From NCBI GenBank assembly GCA_037178675.1, contig JAYMGJ010000016.1, positions 26,588-90,587 of the forward strand: a stretch of 64,000 nucleotides of DNA. The letters are read 5' to 3'. The position numbers and the translations under genes are program-made. Origin of the DNA: Scleroderma bovista (lineage: Eukaryota; Basidiomycota; Agaricomycetes; Boletales; Sclerodermataceae). Numbering within the stretch: position 1 is the first letter of the stretch; each line of letters begins with the position of its first letter. The notes under the pieces were generated by a model, which saw only the letters and a program-made list of their open reading frames with translations, ran no database searches and had not been told where the DNA came from. This document shows positions 10,668 to 22,300 of the stretch, piece after piece.

Positions 10668-12426
10668 CTACCATTTCCGAGCTATGCGGCCAACAGTCCA
10701 CACCAAGGTGGACGCACATGCGGGAACAAGTAGCAGCCATATTCCAATGTCCCACATGAGACGCCTTCCCAATCGCCTGCGCTGGAGAGCCCGTTCCTTG
10801 CGGTGCAAGAGCGGGTCGAGGGATGGACGTGAGGATGACCCCGCCCCGCTCGAGCGTGGCGTGCCAGGCGCTGAGCGTGGAGCTTGGGGTATGATGATCG
10901 CAAGAGGGCGACGGAAGTAGTGGATAGTGATGTGTGCTAATGCTAATAAAACGGACACATAGTACTCAGACTCAAGCACGTGCAAAAAGAAGCGACACAC
11001 CTGGCAGCAGGAATGTCCCAGAGCAAGCCAAAAGTAGAGTAACGTCCCTGAGAGTGCATGTGACTGATGGTGACACCGAGCTTAGGGATACAACACAGAA
11101 AATAGTGAATAGTCTCGAAGGGTTTACATAGGAATATCGATATAAGATGTGTGGGAATCGCAGGGATGGCGTTGAAACAACGATACTTGGTATTGATAGC
11201 GCAAGAGCTCCTGCGCGAAAAATTGGGATCAGGATATTAGAGATAGATTTCGACGACCCCTGTTCAGCGTGGTCAGAAGCAAGGCCACTGTTTTGGTAGT
11301 AGCATTGGTAGATCGACTTACGAGATCCGTGTGGATTGAGGTAAAGATAACGAAGGGTAGAATCAGTAACATCCCCAGTGTCGTCGAGGACACATTCAAA
11401 AGCTTAAATAGTCGTTTTCTGTGCTCCTTCATGGGATGAGGCATAAGTGTGCTAGACAAAGATGCGGACAAAGGTACTGTCAGGGGAGTAGTACACGCAA
11501 AAACGATGCTGCCTGGACATTGATACTGATTCAGAAATCCGAATTGTGAATTATGGATGATACGCAACTGTATTCGTTCCAGAGAATACCCCGTTGAGGC
11601 AGGTTCGTACTTGGCTGAAGCATGCCAGTTGCGTAGGCATGTGAGACTGCAATCAACCATGCTACATATGATACCAGGGAGAGGCCGCTTGAATAAATCA
11701 CAGGTTTCGCTGCAAGGGTGTTTGAAAGGGATAAGGCGAGTACAACAAACCCCAGGAGTACTGAGATGTACAGGCGTGGATGGTATTGTATTTCTTCTGG
11801 GACCAAAGGCAGTAAAGAATACACCGAGTCTTGTTCGCAAATCAGATCATTGTGAATGACCGACAGATACAGCACGGCTTACCCCGCATATAAAATGCAG
11901 CCAGCAATATTCTAAATAGCGCAATGACGCCGCTTATGATGGAGCGAGAAAGGGAATGCTTGCACCCCCTACCTCGACCCCGGACAAAAGCTTCAATGAG
12001 GATATCGTCCAAGGTTACTTTGCGCAAATAGCGACCGAGCATGAACCACAGATGGCGACAGAACGCAGAGAGAGATGCTGCCAATATGAGTGTTATGAGA
12101 CCGTGCCATAGAGAGGCCGTTCCATCAGAGATATACAAGGCGCCCAGCTTGATATATGGAGACAAGAGATAAAGAAACACGACAGAAGCAGGAAGAGGGG
12201 GTATGCTGAGTCTTTGAATCTCAAGTTGTGGGTCTCGTTCGTCGTCGATGTCATCATCGCTGTCGAGGTCGTAAGGATTCTGGGCCTCTGTGTCTGGAAG
12301 TAAGACGAGTGTTGCAGCTGCGCCTTCAGGCAAACTGACAGGAGACTGGGGCGAGGTTGGGGAGTCTGAGTCCGAGTCCGAGTCTGACGATGAAGAATCA
12401 ACACTTGATCGAGGACTGGCGGGCAT
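10668..12426 (-). CDS. Multi-pass membrane protein, amino-acid-transporter-like
   Basis: Starts at MPASPRSSVDSSSSDSDSD, with an acidic, Ser-rich cytosolic N-terminus of about 75 residues. Hydrophobic segments follow through at least seven exons: ASVVFLYLLSPYIKLGALYI, LWHGLITLILAASLSAF, a basic loop (LRKVTLDDILIEAFVRGRG), ISGVIALFRILLAAFYM, RLYISVLLGFVVLALSL, LSLVSYVAWLIAVSHAYA, IVFACTTPLTVPLSASLSS, FKLLNVSSTTLGMLLILPF, GALALSIPSIVVSTPSL, and finally LLLACSGTFLLPA-HITIHYF. The tail LLHRKERALQRRRLGRR is followed by a last helix WDIGIWLLLVPACASTLVW. This layout resembles fungal proteins annotated as amino acid/auxin-permease-like, with the basic Arg-rich loop before the last helix. The substrate is unknown. 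Some splice joints in 11230-11580 are not resolved. Confidence 0.62.
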
Positions 12427-12977
12427 TGCAAGAAAAGGAGCGAAGAAGGTACAAGGAAAGAAGGGCGTGCCAGGGAAGGCTTGCTGGGTGCGTAATGCTA
12501 TTGTCCGTTGGTACAAGACTCGTGGGAACACAATTTTGAGGCCCTCCGACGGTACGACACGACCAAGGCTTTGCACACAGTCAACGCCCTCTACATAGGA
12601 ACGAATCCGTTATGGCCGTCACAATCAACGTCCTCGGAGATGATCCAATCGTTCTGCATTAGCCAACGCATTTGTTTGCCATCAACCGTTCAACGGTCCT
12701 GTCCGTGACGTGCGCACCACATCCCGAGTCTCTCAGATCTGCAGGCTTGGGCATCGACAGAAACGTGGAAGACTTGAGATTGAAACTGCAAAACGTTGGT
12801 CGGTACCAGAAGGTGGGAATGCGCACTTGGACCCTACAGAAACGACAAAGGGTTGTATAGTATTAATCTGTATACAGTCAAGGCAGAGCCATTCAGCTAC
12901 GGGGCGTACAGTCTGTAACAGTGAAAGTCTTTGAAGGCGATGCAATCATCTTGCGTCGTTCTCCGCATTGTTTCCCA
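12427..12977. other. Intergenic stretch upstream of the membrane-protein gene
   Basis: No credible gene. It may contain further decayed sequence of the neighbouring PSP1 fragment, but I could not align any conserved part of the PSP1 C-terminal domain to it with confidence. Confidence 0.4.
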
Positions 12978-13160
12978 TTAACGCTCCTCTACTTTCGCCA
13001 TCTCCACCTCCTTCAGGGTGATGGTGCCATTCACAACCGTACCCAGGTCCTTCCCTCGATTCGCCTCCACAATGACCAAGTCACCTACCCTGATGTCGAG
13101 GGTGAGGCCTGACAGCTTCGGATTTCCGGACACCACTGTTGTTCCTCCAAGCCCTTTCAA
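12978..13160 (-). pseudogene. Orphan fragment of a PSP1 C-terminal-domain gene
   Basis: A 60-codon open frame reads LDIRVGDLVIVEANRGKDLG followed by TVVNGTITLKEVE and then a stop. This is the diagnostic strand-turn of the PSP1 C-terminal domain (family consensus roughly GD-VIVEADRGKDLGKV). Normal fungal PSP1 proteins are several hundred residues with this domain near the C-terminus. Here neither the upstream FYVP-type strand nor the downstream QWDRRKLTF-type motif could be found on either side, and the ORF is closed by stops. I interpret it as a gene fragment left by duplication or deletion; an exon of an undetected gene is the alternative. Confidence 0.5.
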
Positions 13161-13744
13161 GGTAAATTTCGAACCACGTGTGAGCGAATGTTGACGATTA
13201 GGCTAATACAGCAGGGTTTATGTGGCATGTTACTGGTACATCGCACCATGAAGACACTTGAACTAACGACGGCGCTTAGCCGATGACTTTCATATATGTA
13301 TGTACGTTACACCTATACTTTTGTATTCTAACGTAGTCTTGTACAGCAGCGTTGCATTTTCTGCCCTTGCTGCCCTCAGACAGCCAATTACATCATCGGT
13401 GTCGGTGGCGTTCGCAGGTAAGTAATTTCGTTGTTTCCCGAATCTATTATCTCATTGGCACAAACCCTATGCACATCGGGGCCGGAGGTATAATACTAGT
13501 GCAGATGCCTTCCTAATGGAATACCTGAAGTGTGTGATGAAACCTCCGACGAAATGCACATAAAATCAACGAAATGGTTCAAAAATGGAATACAATGATC
13601 CATACCAACTCCATGTCATATGACATTCTATATGATAGTCAGTGTATCAACTTCGCCTTTCAGCACACCAGCAGAGTCCATGGGACGAGCGATAATATGA
13701 CAAAACGATGCAACTCTCCGATATTCGTTGTGAGGTAGTTCCAT
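13161..13744. other. Intergenic, no gene seen
   Basis: Frequent stops in all frames and no recognisable motif. AT-richer than the flanking genes. Confidence 0.45.
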
Positions 13745-14342
13745 TCATAGAAGTGCGCTGAACGGCTGTTCCAGCCGTGTGAGCCATTGGTGAGTCGAGG
13801 CATCATCAGTATCGACAGCAGGATGAAGTAAGTTGGGGTGCCATGGGCGGATCAGGACATATGGGACTCTTTTTGCCATACTTTCAAGCCTCTCCGACAG
13901 TGCAATATCAATTGGAGCCAGGCCCACTGCCTGAATGTGGTGGACATGAGTCAGGGTACTGGTATCCACTCGAGTCAGAGTTATAGCTTTGATACGGTGG
14001 ACGATACACGGGAGAGTTGGCGAATTTGGCGAGTGGCAGATTGGAGAGCGCCTGATGCATTTTACGCAAAGATCTGAGAGAGGAAATTCCATTGGTGGAA
14101 AGTGGCATTCTGAGATCTGGTGGCAGAAACAGAGGAAGTGTTTGGTATGGGGTGAGGGTGGCAGGGAAGCAGCTGTGAAATACCGATGATTGCCCAACCC
14201 AATCCAGGATTGATGTGTCGCCAGACTTTGAGATTACCTCTGCGAGCAGACGCCCAAGGGCATTCGTACGAGGGGTGTTCAACCTATCGTGACGACTGTC
14301 CACTGAGTACTCAAGGACTGGCTTCTCGTCCCATCCACCCAC
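13745..14342 (-). pseudogene. HET-type (vegetative incompatibility-like) protein C-terminal remnant, frameshifted
   Basis: Reverse-strand frame 14342-13908 encodes ALGRLLAEVISKSGDTSILD, then WVGQSSVFHSCFPA, YQTLP and ISSLRSLRKMHQALSNLPLA. This is the region that follows the HET domain in many agaricomycete heterokaryon-incompatibility-like proteins (DWVG.SS.FHSCFPA). The homologous continuation (PTLPCIVHRIKAITLTRV, then LESMAKRVPYVLIRPWH and the tail to LEQPFSALL) sits in a different frame, 14197-13745. The switch occurs near 14000-14020 without plausible splice sites, so it looks like an indel. No N-terminal HET domain was seen upstream to 14700. Thus this is a truncated, frameshifted copy. 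HET proteins mediate nonself recognition and cell death after hyphal fusion. A sequencing error at the switch would restore only the C-terminal part. Confidence 0.62.
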
Positions 14343-15202
14343 CCATCCGCCTCTTCCAAAACATGCGAAGTTGCGAACCCACTTTTGCAGGTCTCAAGTC
14401 ACCTCTCTGCTGCAGTCTGCCGAGTACTGACCTTCCGCGCTTGTCTGTATAGATAAGTTTCAGCCCCTGAATGCTTTCCGAAATTGAGGGTGGTCAGAGA
14501 TGGGGGCCTTGTACGGTCAATACATCGTGTGGTACCTCGTGCTAAGTCCACATTAGCTCGTCCGAGAGATAAACTCACCCAGACGAGACAAAGGCTCAGA
14601 GCACAGTACACCCTCAAATAATTACCGTCGAGAAAAACTGCACAACTTACCCCGTACTATCTACTATATCCCGAAAACGCAAGCGAAGCAGTGCAACTTC
14701 ATTGTCGTTACCATCCACTGACACCGAAACATCTAGCACGACATCGGACTCTTCAGAAGTATCCCACTCGGATGCTCTTCAGAATCGGACTCCAGCCCTA
14801 TCCTCCCCGTTCGAACCCATATTTCTCCAGAATCTCAAAGTAGACATGGGCCCAAGCCCCTGTACGCGCAATCGGTATTCATGCGTACTCTCTTATTATA
14901 TATTGCCCTTCTTCCTGCTCAGTCGCTCTACGTTCGCAAGAATCTCCGAATGTTCTCCTCGGGTTCGGTAAGCCCCAGACGCATGCACTCAATCGCAGGC
15001 GACGCATAAAGTGGCAACATGAGCGTGACGCCATGCGATAGGATCGGGCGCTAATGCTCTCGGGCCACTGCCCGAGGTAGCTACTTTTGCACTTCAATCA
15101 AAACCTCCCCTACCAGAGCTCATGGATCATGCGGAATAGCAAGAAACACCTAAGTGACCCCCTCCATTCCCTCCCATCATCTGGGAATCACTATATAGCC
15201 AC

Positions 15203-15237
15203 TATTTCTGCGAGTCCGAAGTCTACCCCCGTGTGCC
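15203..15237 (+). repeat. Direct repeat, copy 1 (35 bp)
   Basis: Begins TATTTCTGCGAGTCCG and is identical over 35 bp to 15360-15394; a weaker second match (CGAGCTAYYGTCACAG) follows each copy at about 15250 and 15417. Confidence 0.8.
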
Positions 15238-15359
15238 ATCTAACCTCTCCGAGCTACTGTCACAGCTTCCCCTCTGGAGGGGAGTATGTGGCGACCGCCC
15301 TGCGTCGTCAGAAGTCCGAATCGCCCAACGCCTCTGAGTGGCCATTATCGTCGATCTGG

Positions 15360-15394
15360 TATTTCTGCGAGTCCGAAGTCTACCCCCGTGTGCC
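15360..15394 (+). repeat. Direct repeat, copy 2 (35 bp)
   Basis: Second copy of the 35-bp unit, 157 bp downstream of copy 1, again followed by the CGAGCTAYYGTCACAG block. The pair marks an old local tandem duplication. Confidence 0.8.
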
Positions 15395-16409
15395 GTTAAC
15401 TCAAGACTACCCTCTTCGAGCTATCGTCACAGTTTGGTTGTGCCAACATTACCCACCCTTATCTGCTAAACCAGCCCTCTCAACTGCACCGTTATTACAC
15501 CAAACCGACTGGAGCGCCCCCGACGACCCAAGCCCACTTGTCACAGGGCATGTACGGTCATCAATTCCTCACGCTCCACTTATCGGGTCTCAGCCTCCGC
15601 ACAGACTCCATTCTCAGCATCTTGGCCGCATGTCCCCAGCTTCTTTCCGCGATTTGGTTGGTGGAACTTGATCATAGTGAGACGATCGTGGTTCTTGTAG
15701 CAAATGGGTCAACAATTACATATTTGTTGGAGTGGTTTTTGGAACGCAACCTCGAGGCACTGAATCCGGAATTTGTGGCCCTCCTTCGGGGGACCTCCAC
15801 CTTCTCCGCATTTTACCTCCGCCCCTCCGCCTGCTACGGGTATGGGGCTGGAAACAGGCACCGACGCAACAGAAGGCGCAGCACCTATCAACCCATTCGT
15901 CAAAGGCCTTTTCTCGGGAAAAGCTATCGCAACGCGAGCACATTCCAAGAGCGAAGATGCAATCGTAGCGGCGCAGCAATCTGTCAAACCTATGCATGCG
16001 CCCTCTACTCAGCGCAAGGGTACCGTGAGACGGATGCTTGTTGGACGCGACGCCCCCACAGCACAATTGCCGAGGAAGATCGGAACGATGAGAATGCAGC
16101 TCAACACTGCGACGCCGTTCCAATGGTGCAGGTGCGAGTGCAGCAGGGGCACCGTGTGTCGCAGGCGAGCTTCGCGCTGCATTGTTCGACACACTCTCCG
16201 AGACAAGCGTGGTATATAATCCCCAATGATGTATGTACGTCTGCTTAATCAGTTCAAGTGGCGTCTGTCTCAGGGCAACCGACCCCTTCTATAGCCACGA
16301 GCACATATCTGGTTGTATTATTACTGCCCAGAGGTACATACTACACGAATGACATGAATCACTCCTGTCGAACCGAATCGAAGGTGAATCGAAGGGGCAT
16401 GGCATAAGC

Positions 16410-16818
16410 TCACCAATGACTTACAATGCATACTTTCACCCCAGAGTCATTGGTACCACATATCTGGCTACAGCAGGTCCCAGGATCAGTAATGTCACAT
16501 GGATCACCTGTTGGCGTACACGGTGCCTGGTAAAGAAATGGGTATTGTAACATTTGATACAGAAGGTATGGGCAGCTGACGACTTACGACGCATTTCCCG
16601 AGTTCTACGTTGGGGAACTGCGGGACACTCACACCTATGCTTGAGCATTTACCAGAGCAGCAGACTTCAGGGAGTCCAACGACGCATGGATCATCCAATG
16701 GCATACATACGCAATCCTTCTTTTCAAGGTTACTGAGACCACCAGTATTCGGGCTGACAGTGCCCACTACGAAGGTGACGAGGGAAGCGGCGACTAAAGA
16801 AACCCAAGTGAAGTGCAT
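16410..16818 (-). CDS. Small secreted protein with two cysteine-knot-like modules
   Basis: Two exons (16588-16818 and 16410-16526) join to 115 residues. A signal peptide is clear: MHFTWVSLVAASLVTFVVG followed by TVSPN. The mature part has two copies of the same cysteine pattern, C-x-P-x-x-D-P-C-x4-P-x-x-C-C-S-x-x-C-xn-C: CMPLDDPCVVGLPEVCCSGK then C, and CTPTGDPCDITDPGTCCSQI then C. The intron falls between the modules, consistent with module duplication. This spacing resembles knottin-type disulfide scaffolds found among fungal small secreted proteins. Such proteins act outside the cell as effectors, antimicrobials or wall proteins; nothing here decides which. The 3' end assumes VCIVSHW then stop, but a GTAAGT donor at that point could lead to another exon. 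Confidence 0.72.
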
Positions 16819-17191
16819 CGTGGAAGTACTAAGGCTAGCCCTAAAATATCATGGTCACCAGACCGTATGTTAGCCTAGTACTATATGCGTACTGATTTGC
16901 AAGACGTAGCCAAGCAGAAGTGCACAGAATAGTCCCATCCAATCAGAGTGCTTCCTGACTACTGAGTACTCAGCAAGCATGTAGCATAATTCGACGATTT
17001 TGCAGATTTGAAGTACGGAGATCCGAACTCACCCTCAGTAATGATATACACCAGACTCGGTATATGTTACTTGCAAGTCATTACAAAATCGATTTAGTTT
17101 TTTTTGGGATCAAAACTGGGGAAAGGCATTTCAAGTTGTTACTCACTAAGTAATGCATGAAAAATAAATGTAACGAGTGAATCATACTCTG
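16819..17191. other. Intergenic, no gene seen
   Basis: AT-rich spacer carrying the promoter side of the secreted-protein gene and the 3' side of the WD40 gene. Contains a run of T near 17098-17105. No motif recognised. Confidence 0.45.
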
Positions 17192-19029
17192 CTAATCGGC
17201 CAGTGGATTTGTTGTCCGTTTCTCCCTCGGCAACTCGAGTAAACCTGATATCCGCTGGCCCAAACTATACCTGAACAATTCATAACCCGATGCAGCCCAG
17301 AGATTCGTGACATTCCCTTCTTCTGATATTTGCACTGATCGCACGGGTTGTTCGAACTGGTATTGCAGCAACTCTCTCCCGTAAGGTTTCGGGGCGGTAA
17401 TACTGGGACTTGGAGTGAGTGGAGGACCACCTGAGTGGAGAGACCACAGTCGGATACGGTTGTCTTGACCAGCGGCAAAGAGAAACTCTTCGGATGGATC
17501 CACGGCGATGGGCTACTACATATGTCAGCTCGGAGTTACCATGGTGGCGAATCTAGCATACCGCTTTGATGGAATAGGAGTTCACATTTCCTGTAAATAC
17601 TTTCAATGGTACTCGAGGAGAAATAAAGCGCAGATCAAAGGTCGAAATCTGGAGTAATCGTTCACTCGGGTCAGAATTTCAACCTAAAAAATCGTGCGAG
17701 TGACTTACCTTGCCATCGACATTGGTTACAAGAAGCTGTGAATCGCGTAGAAGCCTGAGATTCGTTATGGAGTTGGATGGCTGTGCGAACAATTGATTGA
17801 GGAGGGCATCCCCCTTTGGTTTCCATACCCGGCTGTCAAATCTCAGAATGCTCCCATTCCGAAGACCTGAGTAGATGATGTGCTGCCGTACGAGTTAGAA
17901 ACATACAATGATGGGGCAAGTTATGACATTGTGACCGACCTCTTGTTGTGCTACAGAAAAAACGTCACTGCCCGTAGGAAGATGCTGCACTGCAGCACGC
18001 TCTGAAATATCGTCAATGCAGACAGCTTGCTTATTGGCACCTTGTGAAATGTGAGCCAAACTAATGAGGTAAGTCAACACACGAGTCACCTAAAACTAGG
18101 CGAGACCCTTGAAGGTCTGCCGTCCATATGTCGCATGCTACACGACTATCGATTCTGGATATGCGGATACTAATTTGGGATAAGTCTCATGTATATGAAG
18201 TGGTTGTATAGCACTCACTCCTCCGCGGCAGAGTCCAACGGCAGATGGAGGATCCTGCAATCCGGACCGAAGGAGGTGGCACTACTTCAATGTTATCTCC
18301 GAGAGCTAGCAAGTATCAAGCGAAATATATACCAACATGCATTTGGAGTCGTCGACGCAAATGGACGATACCTGTGAATGGATCAATGCACACCCAGTCT
18401 AGTAGACCAGTCGCACGCGCCTCCGAGGACAGATTGAATTCGGTCCGCCAATTGCGAGAGGTACATAAACCTGCTACCTCGTTTTGTCTGTCAGCTGCAT
18501 ATGAATAGAACCACCCCATCGAGTCGCCTGCAAATTGCCATACACGACCACTGCGAGAAACCGACTTCATGCGGTAGGTCACTCAAACGAGTTACCAGAG
18601 AAAGAAAAATGCTGACCTGGAATGCAGTGATACAGCCTCGTGGAGATAGGCATGGAATCACTGAACGCTCTACTTTGTCAGTCAAAGCAAACTGCGAGCA
18701 CCGCAGACGGCTGTGAGGGAACGCGATGTCATATATCAAAATTTCACGGTTGTCAGGGGTGAGACAGGGACGCACTGTGTAAGCCTGTCCTTTTGTGCGG
18801 TACTGGATAACGAACGCAGGTGTGTGAATATATGGTGAGGTGTGTCTCTCGAGCATGACGTCGTGTTCTTTTCAGCAAGGCCAGGGGTGGCCAGCCGAGG
18901 CTGTTGTGCACGCGGAACGCGTGGGGGTTTGCAATCCGCTCGCTCCTTGTGACAGGGAGGGATAGAAGAGAGGGGAAAGTACCTGTTCCTCTCCTCGTCC
19001 CAGTACATGCCAGGTAGGTTGCGTGGCAT
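17192..19029 (-). CDS. WD40-repeat protein, DCAF4/WDR21-like
   Basis: Reverse-strand multi-exon gene. Chosen start MPRNLPGMYWDEERNRYFP matches the LPGFYFD-x-x-x-NRYF opening of DCAF4-type proteins. Middle exons carry beta-propeller blades: GWFYSYAADRQNEVAGLCTS, LLDWVCIDP, NGSILRFDSRVWKPKG, LLRDSQLLVTNVDGK, and the last exon (17192-17503) ends with a classic blade, FLFAAGQDNRIRLWSLHSG, and a tail. DCAF4 is a substrate receptor of the CUL4-DDB1 ubiquitin ligase in animals; the fungal role is unproven. At least six introns; several internal exon ends, for example around 18100 and 18600, are approximate. Divergently placed to the RA-PH gene with 332 bp between starts. Confidence 0.72.
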
Positions 19030-19361
19030 GGCAGAGTCTACTAGTAGTAAGTACGAGTTGAGACTGAGCAGAGATGAGTCACCGGTACGTAATGGATGCA
19101 TTAGGCAAATCCCTATCTGGTGCTAGTACCACTCTTAGACTCTACTTCGACTACACCGTCTTAAGTTAACCACAATCCATTCCTTCTTCCTCTCCCTCTT
19201 TTGACAATATCCCCATACAAGCCTTGAATAACGTTTTCCCGCGGAACAGGGAGCATCCGCGGCAAGCAACACTTTCCGACTCGATCCGAGGGACACCTAA
19301 TTGTCTACCGCCTGGTTGACTGTTACCACCACCACCACCACCACTCTGAACTCCTGTACCC

Positions 19362-22300
19362 ATGGTCCCCCAAATGCTCGAGCGGAATGCTGGCTGCGAT
19401 CAAGTCTCAAATCCGGAGCCTCCACGAGGCAGTGGCGTCAGCCAGCCGATGGGAGTGTCCGCGGAGATGTTCACAGTCGAACATACCCAGCAGTTGTCTC
19501 AGGTGCGTCGCTCTCGTCTATATGTGTACTGTGTCTTTGTCCAGTTGTGAGGTGGGACAGACCTGCGGATGCGCGTCAATGTCAATGGAGATCTCTTGTA
19601 CGTGGTCACGTGCTGTCGGCTAGTAACCTTGACGTTGCAAGTTGGTCGGGAACAAATCCTAAATTTATCCGTGATGTTTTTCCAGCCATGAAACAGTCGA
19701 CTCACTGCGTATCTTTTCCAGCCGCATATTCCCTCAAGTTCTCCTGAGTCCGTCGACTCGTCGAGCCAGCCCGAACAAATGACTTCATCGCCAAAGAAGT
19801 CTGGCTTACTACAGGGCGTTAGGTTACCAAGGAAGCCATCTCTGCCATCACTATTCGGCTCCTCCAGTTCATTTCATCAACCGTCCATTCTTTCAGACCT
19901 CTCGACTTCGGGCGTGCTTTCGAGTCCACGCAATGACATCGATACCGTGATCAGTAATACAGACTGCAACGTATTCGCACCTTCGCTATTTTTGGACAAT
20001 GATCCATTCGCTATGCTCGCTTCATCAAGTTCGGCGCCGTCTTCTACTCGCTCTTTCTTAGATATGGGCTGCCCCTCACTTTCTGAATCTGTGAAGCCTT
20101 CTGTTGTCGAACTCTCTCCTCAAGTGCCTGTACCTCAGGCGAGCTCTGCACGTCCTAAGTCATCAGGACCCAGCCGCCCTGCTCATACGAGGCCCGCATT
20201 CGTGCCACGTCCGTCGTTACCCTCGCTGCGCGCACTTTCAGAAATGAGTGTCGTCGTTCCTAGAAAGGTACGTACGTTTATGAACGGCAGATTTAAGAGA
20301 GAAGTAACCACTCATCTATCATAATTAGGTCCGAAAAGGAACGGTTGGGGCGCGTTTACCTCATGAACCTTGGAATTTGGATCTCAGTTCTGACTTCGGT
20401 CTTCATTCTCCAACTGAAACAGAACGTGCATCGGCGGTATCTCCATCCCCGACCTCGGAGGACGAGATTAGCGATCTTGGTTCATCCTGTAATGCCTCGG
20501 ATGAATCTCTGCTGCCTGGTGCATCCGAGTTAACTTGCGTCACCTGCGACGCCCAAGCTGAGGAAGCGGTTTCCTCACGTTCATTGTCCTTTCCAGGACA
20601 TGATGCAGATGTTGATTCGCTGCCCTCGCTTTCATATACAATTTCTGAGCCCTCTTCATCCGCACTCTCACGTGCTTCATCCCTACATTCCCCGTGGCCA
20701 GAGGTTGCGCCGAACCAAAATAGTTGTACAAACAACAGGGCTGTGGAGCAGGAATTCTCAGTTGACCCTGACGATAGGCCGCAACTCGAGGAAGTTGAAG
20801 AAGACCCACTAAGCTACCATTCGGACTTTGACTATTACACTCAGTCGCTCTCTGATTTGTCTGATTTTGAACCAGACGAACCCCAATCTCAGCAAGAACC
20901 ATTTCGGTCTCCGGGCATTGCTCAAATTTCGTGCGGTTCTATCAATCAAGAAGCCGACTTCAAGCCAGGAACTTCCGCCGATACGATGCGCAGTAGTCTC
21001 AGCGAACGTCTCCGGATGATTGGTCGCTCAACGCCCTCGCTCAGGAAGGAGACATTGCATGGTGGCCATGAGTGGCGTGCACAACGTGGTGCGCATGAAA
21101 GACATACCAGTGCAGCTGACCAGAAAGGGCTTGAAGAAAATGAGTACGGTCAAGGGAGCGGTTCGAGGAGCAGGAATAATGGGGGGCTCGACGACAGGGC
21201 CGGGGCTGAGGGCAGAGGAGATTATAGCCGCACATGTGGAGCGGGTCGTCCTTCGTTGAGCGCTGCCGCAGACTACAGTTCCTCCTCCGAAAGTGAGGAC
21301 GGCACCACAGTCTACCACAGCATTGACGGGACATCTGACCTACCTTCACCTATCCACTCTCGCACTCAGTCTGGTCTTTCTAGATCGGGTGGAGGATCAG
21401 ATGACGACGTGCCACTCGCCCAGCGAATGCCCACTGCTCTGAAGGCGCAGAAGTCGATCAGGCAGCAGCTCCGTGATGAACGGCAACAGAGGAAATTGGA
21501 ACGAGCTAAGAGCAGCCACTGTGTGCCACCGTCCCCCCTTCCCCCGTTACCATTGGCACAATCTTCGATAACTCCTACTCCAAGGCGCCCCACTCATGAA
21601 CCTCACAAATCTTCTACGTCAGGAGCGACTTCGTCTGGAACGGGGTCTCTTCGACAGGAGTCTAGCTCTACTGGGCATTCCCCACTCCCACCTGAAGATC
21701 TGTCGCGTAGGCTCTTACATCTGCATACTTCCATCCCTTCAACTTCTGCGGACCGTAATTTTGCTCCATCATTGTTAATGAAGGCGAGGCTTGCTCGTTC
21801 TGCCACGACAAGCCCCACTCAAGGACACCGCACGGACAATGCGACTTACGTGCCGTTCTCGACTGCGCGGGCCACCGAAGCCCCGCTGCAGGACCGGTCA
21901 TTAATGGCCGCTCGCTCATTCCGTAAGCCCGATCGCCGTCATGCAGAGCGACCATCGGTCGAGCTGCCCCCTGGCCATAGTCTGGGGCGTAGCAAGACCA
22001 TTGCTACTCGGCCGGCACCCGAAGATATCTGCGGGCGCTCCTCTATGGATGCATATGGCCGTTCCGTGCGGGACGGGCGGAGTAATCCTCCGACGGGCCA
22101 TGAGCACTCCGCCAAATCTCATGGTCGGATTAGCGAGGACAACAGGAGGCCATCTGGTAGCACTTCCCGGCCCTCCGTCGATCGGGAAAACAATACGTCC
22201 AATCAGTGCGGTGTGCAACGCCCGTCTCTCCCTGCGCCGGTTACCATGCCGCCGCATCAGCCTTCTACCAAGGTTCCAGTTGTTCAACAGAGGGTTTTCA

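Larger units (their letters stand above)
14343..16409. other. 2-kb gene-poor stretch with decayed coding sequence
   Basis: Around 15538-15670 (+) the frame reads LTLHLSGLSLRTDSILSILA then CPQLLSA, which resembles a leucine-rich repeat of fungal F-box/LRR proteins, and 15770-15850 in another frame reads LHLLRILPPPLRLLRVWGW. The pieces are not joined by convincing splice sites and no F-box was found, so a decayed LRR-like gene is possible but unproven. The stretch also holds a short duplication, listed separately. Confidence 0.3.
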
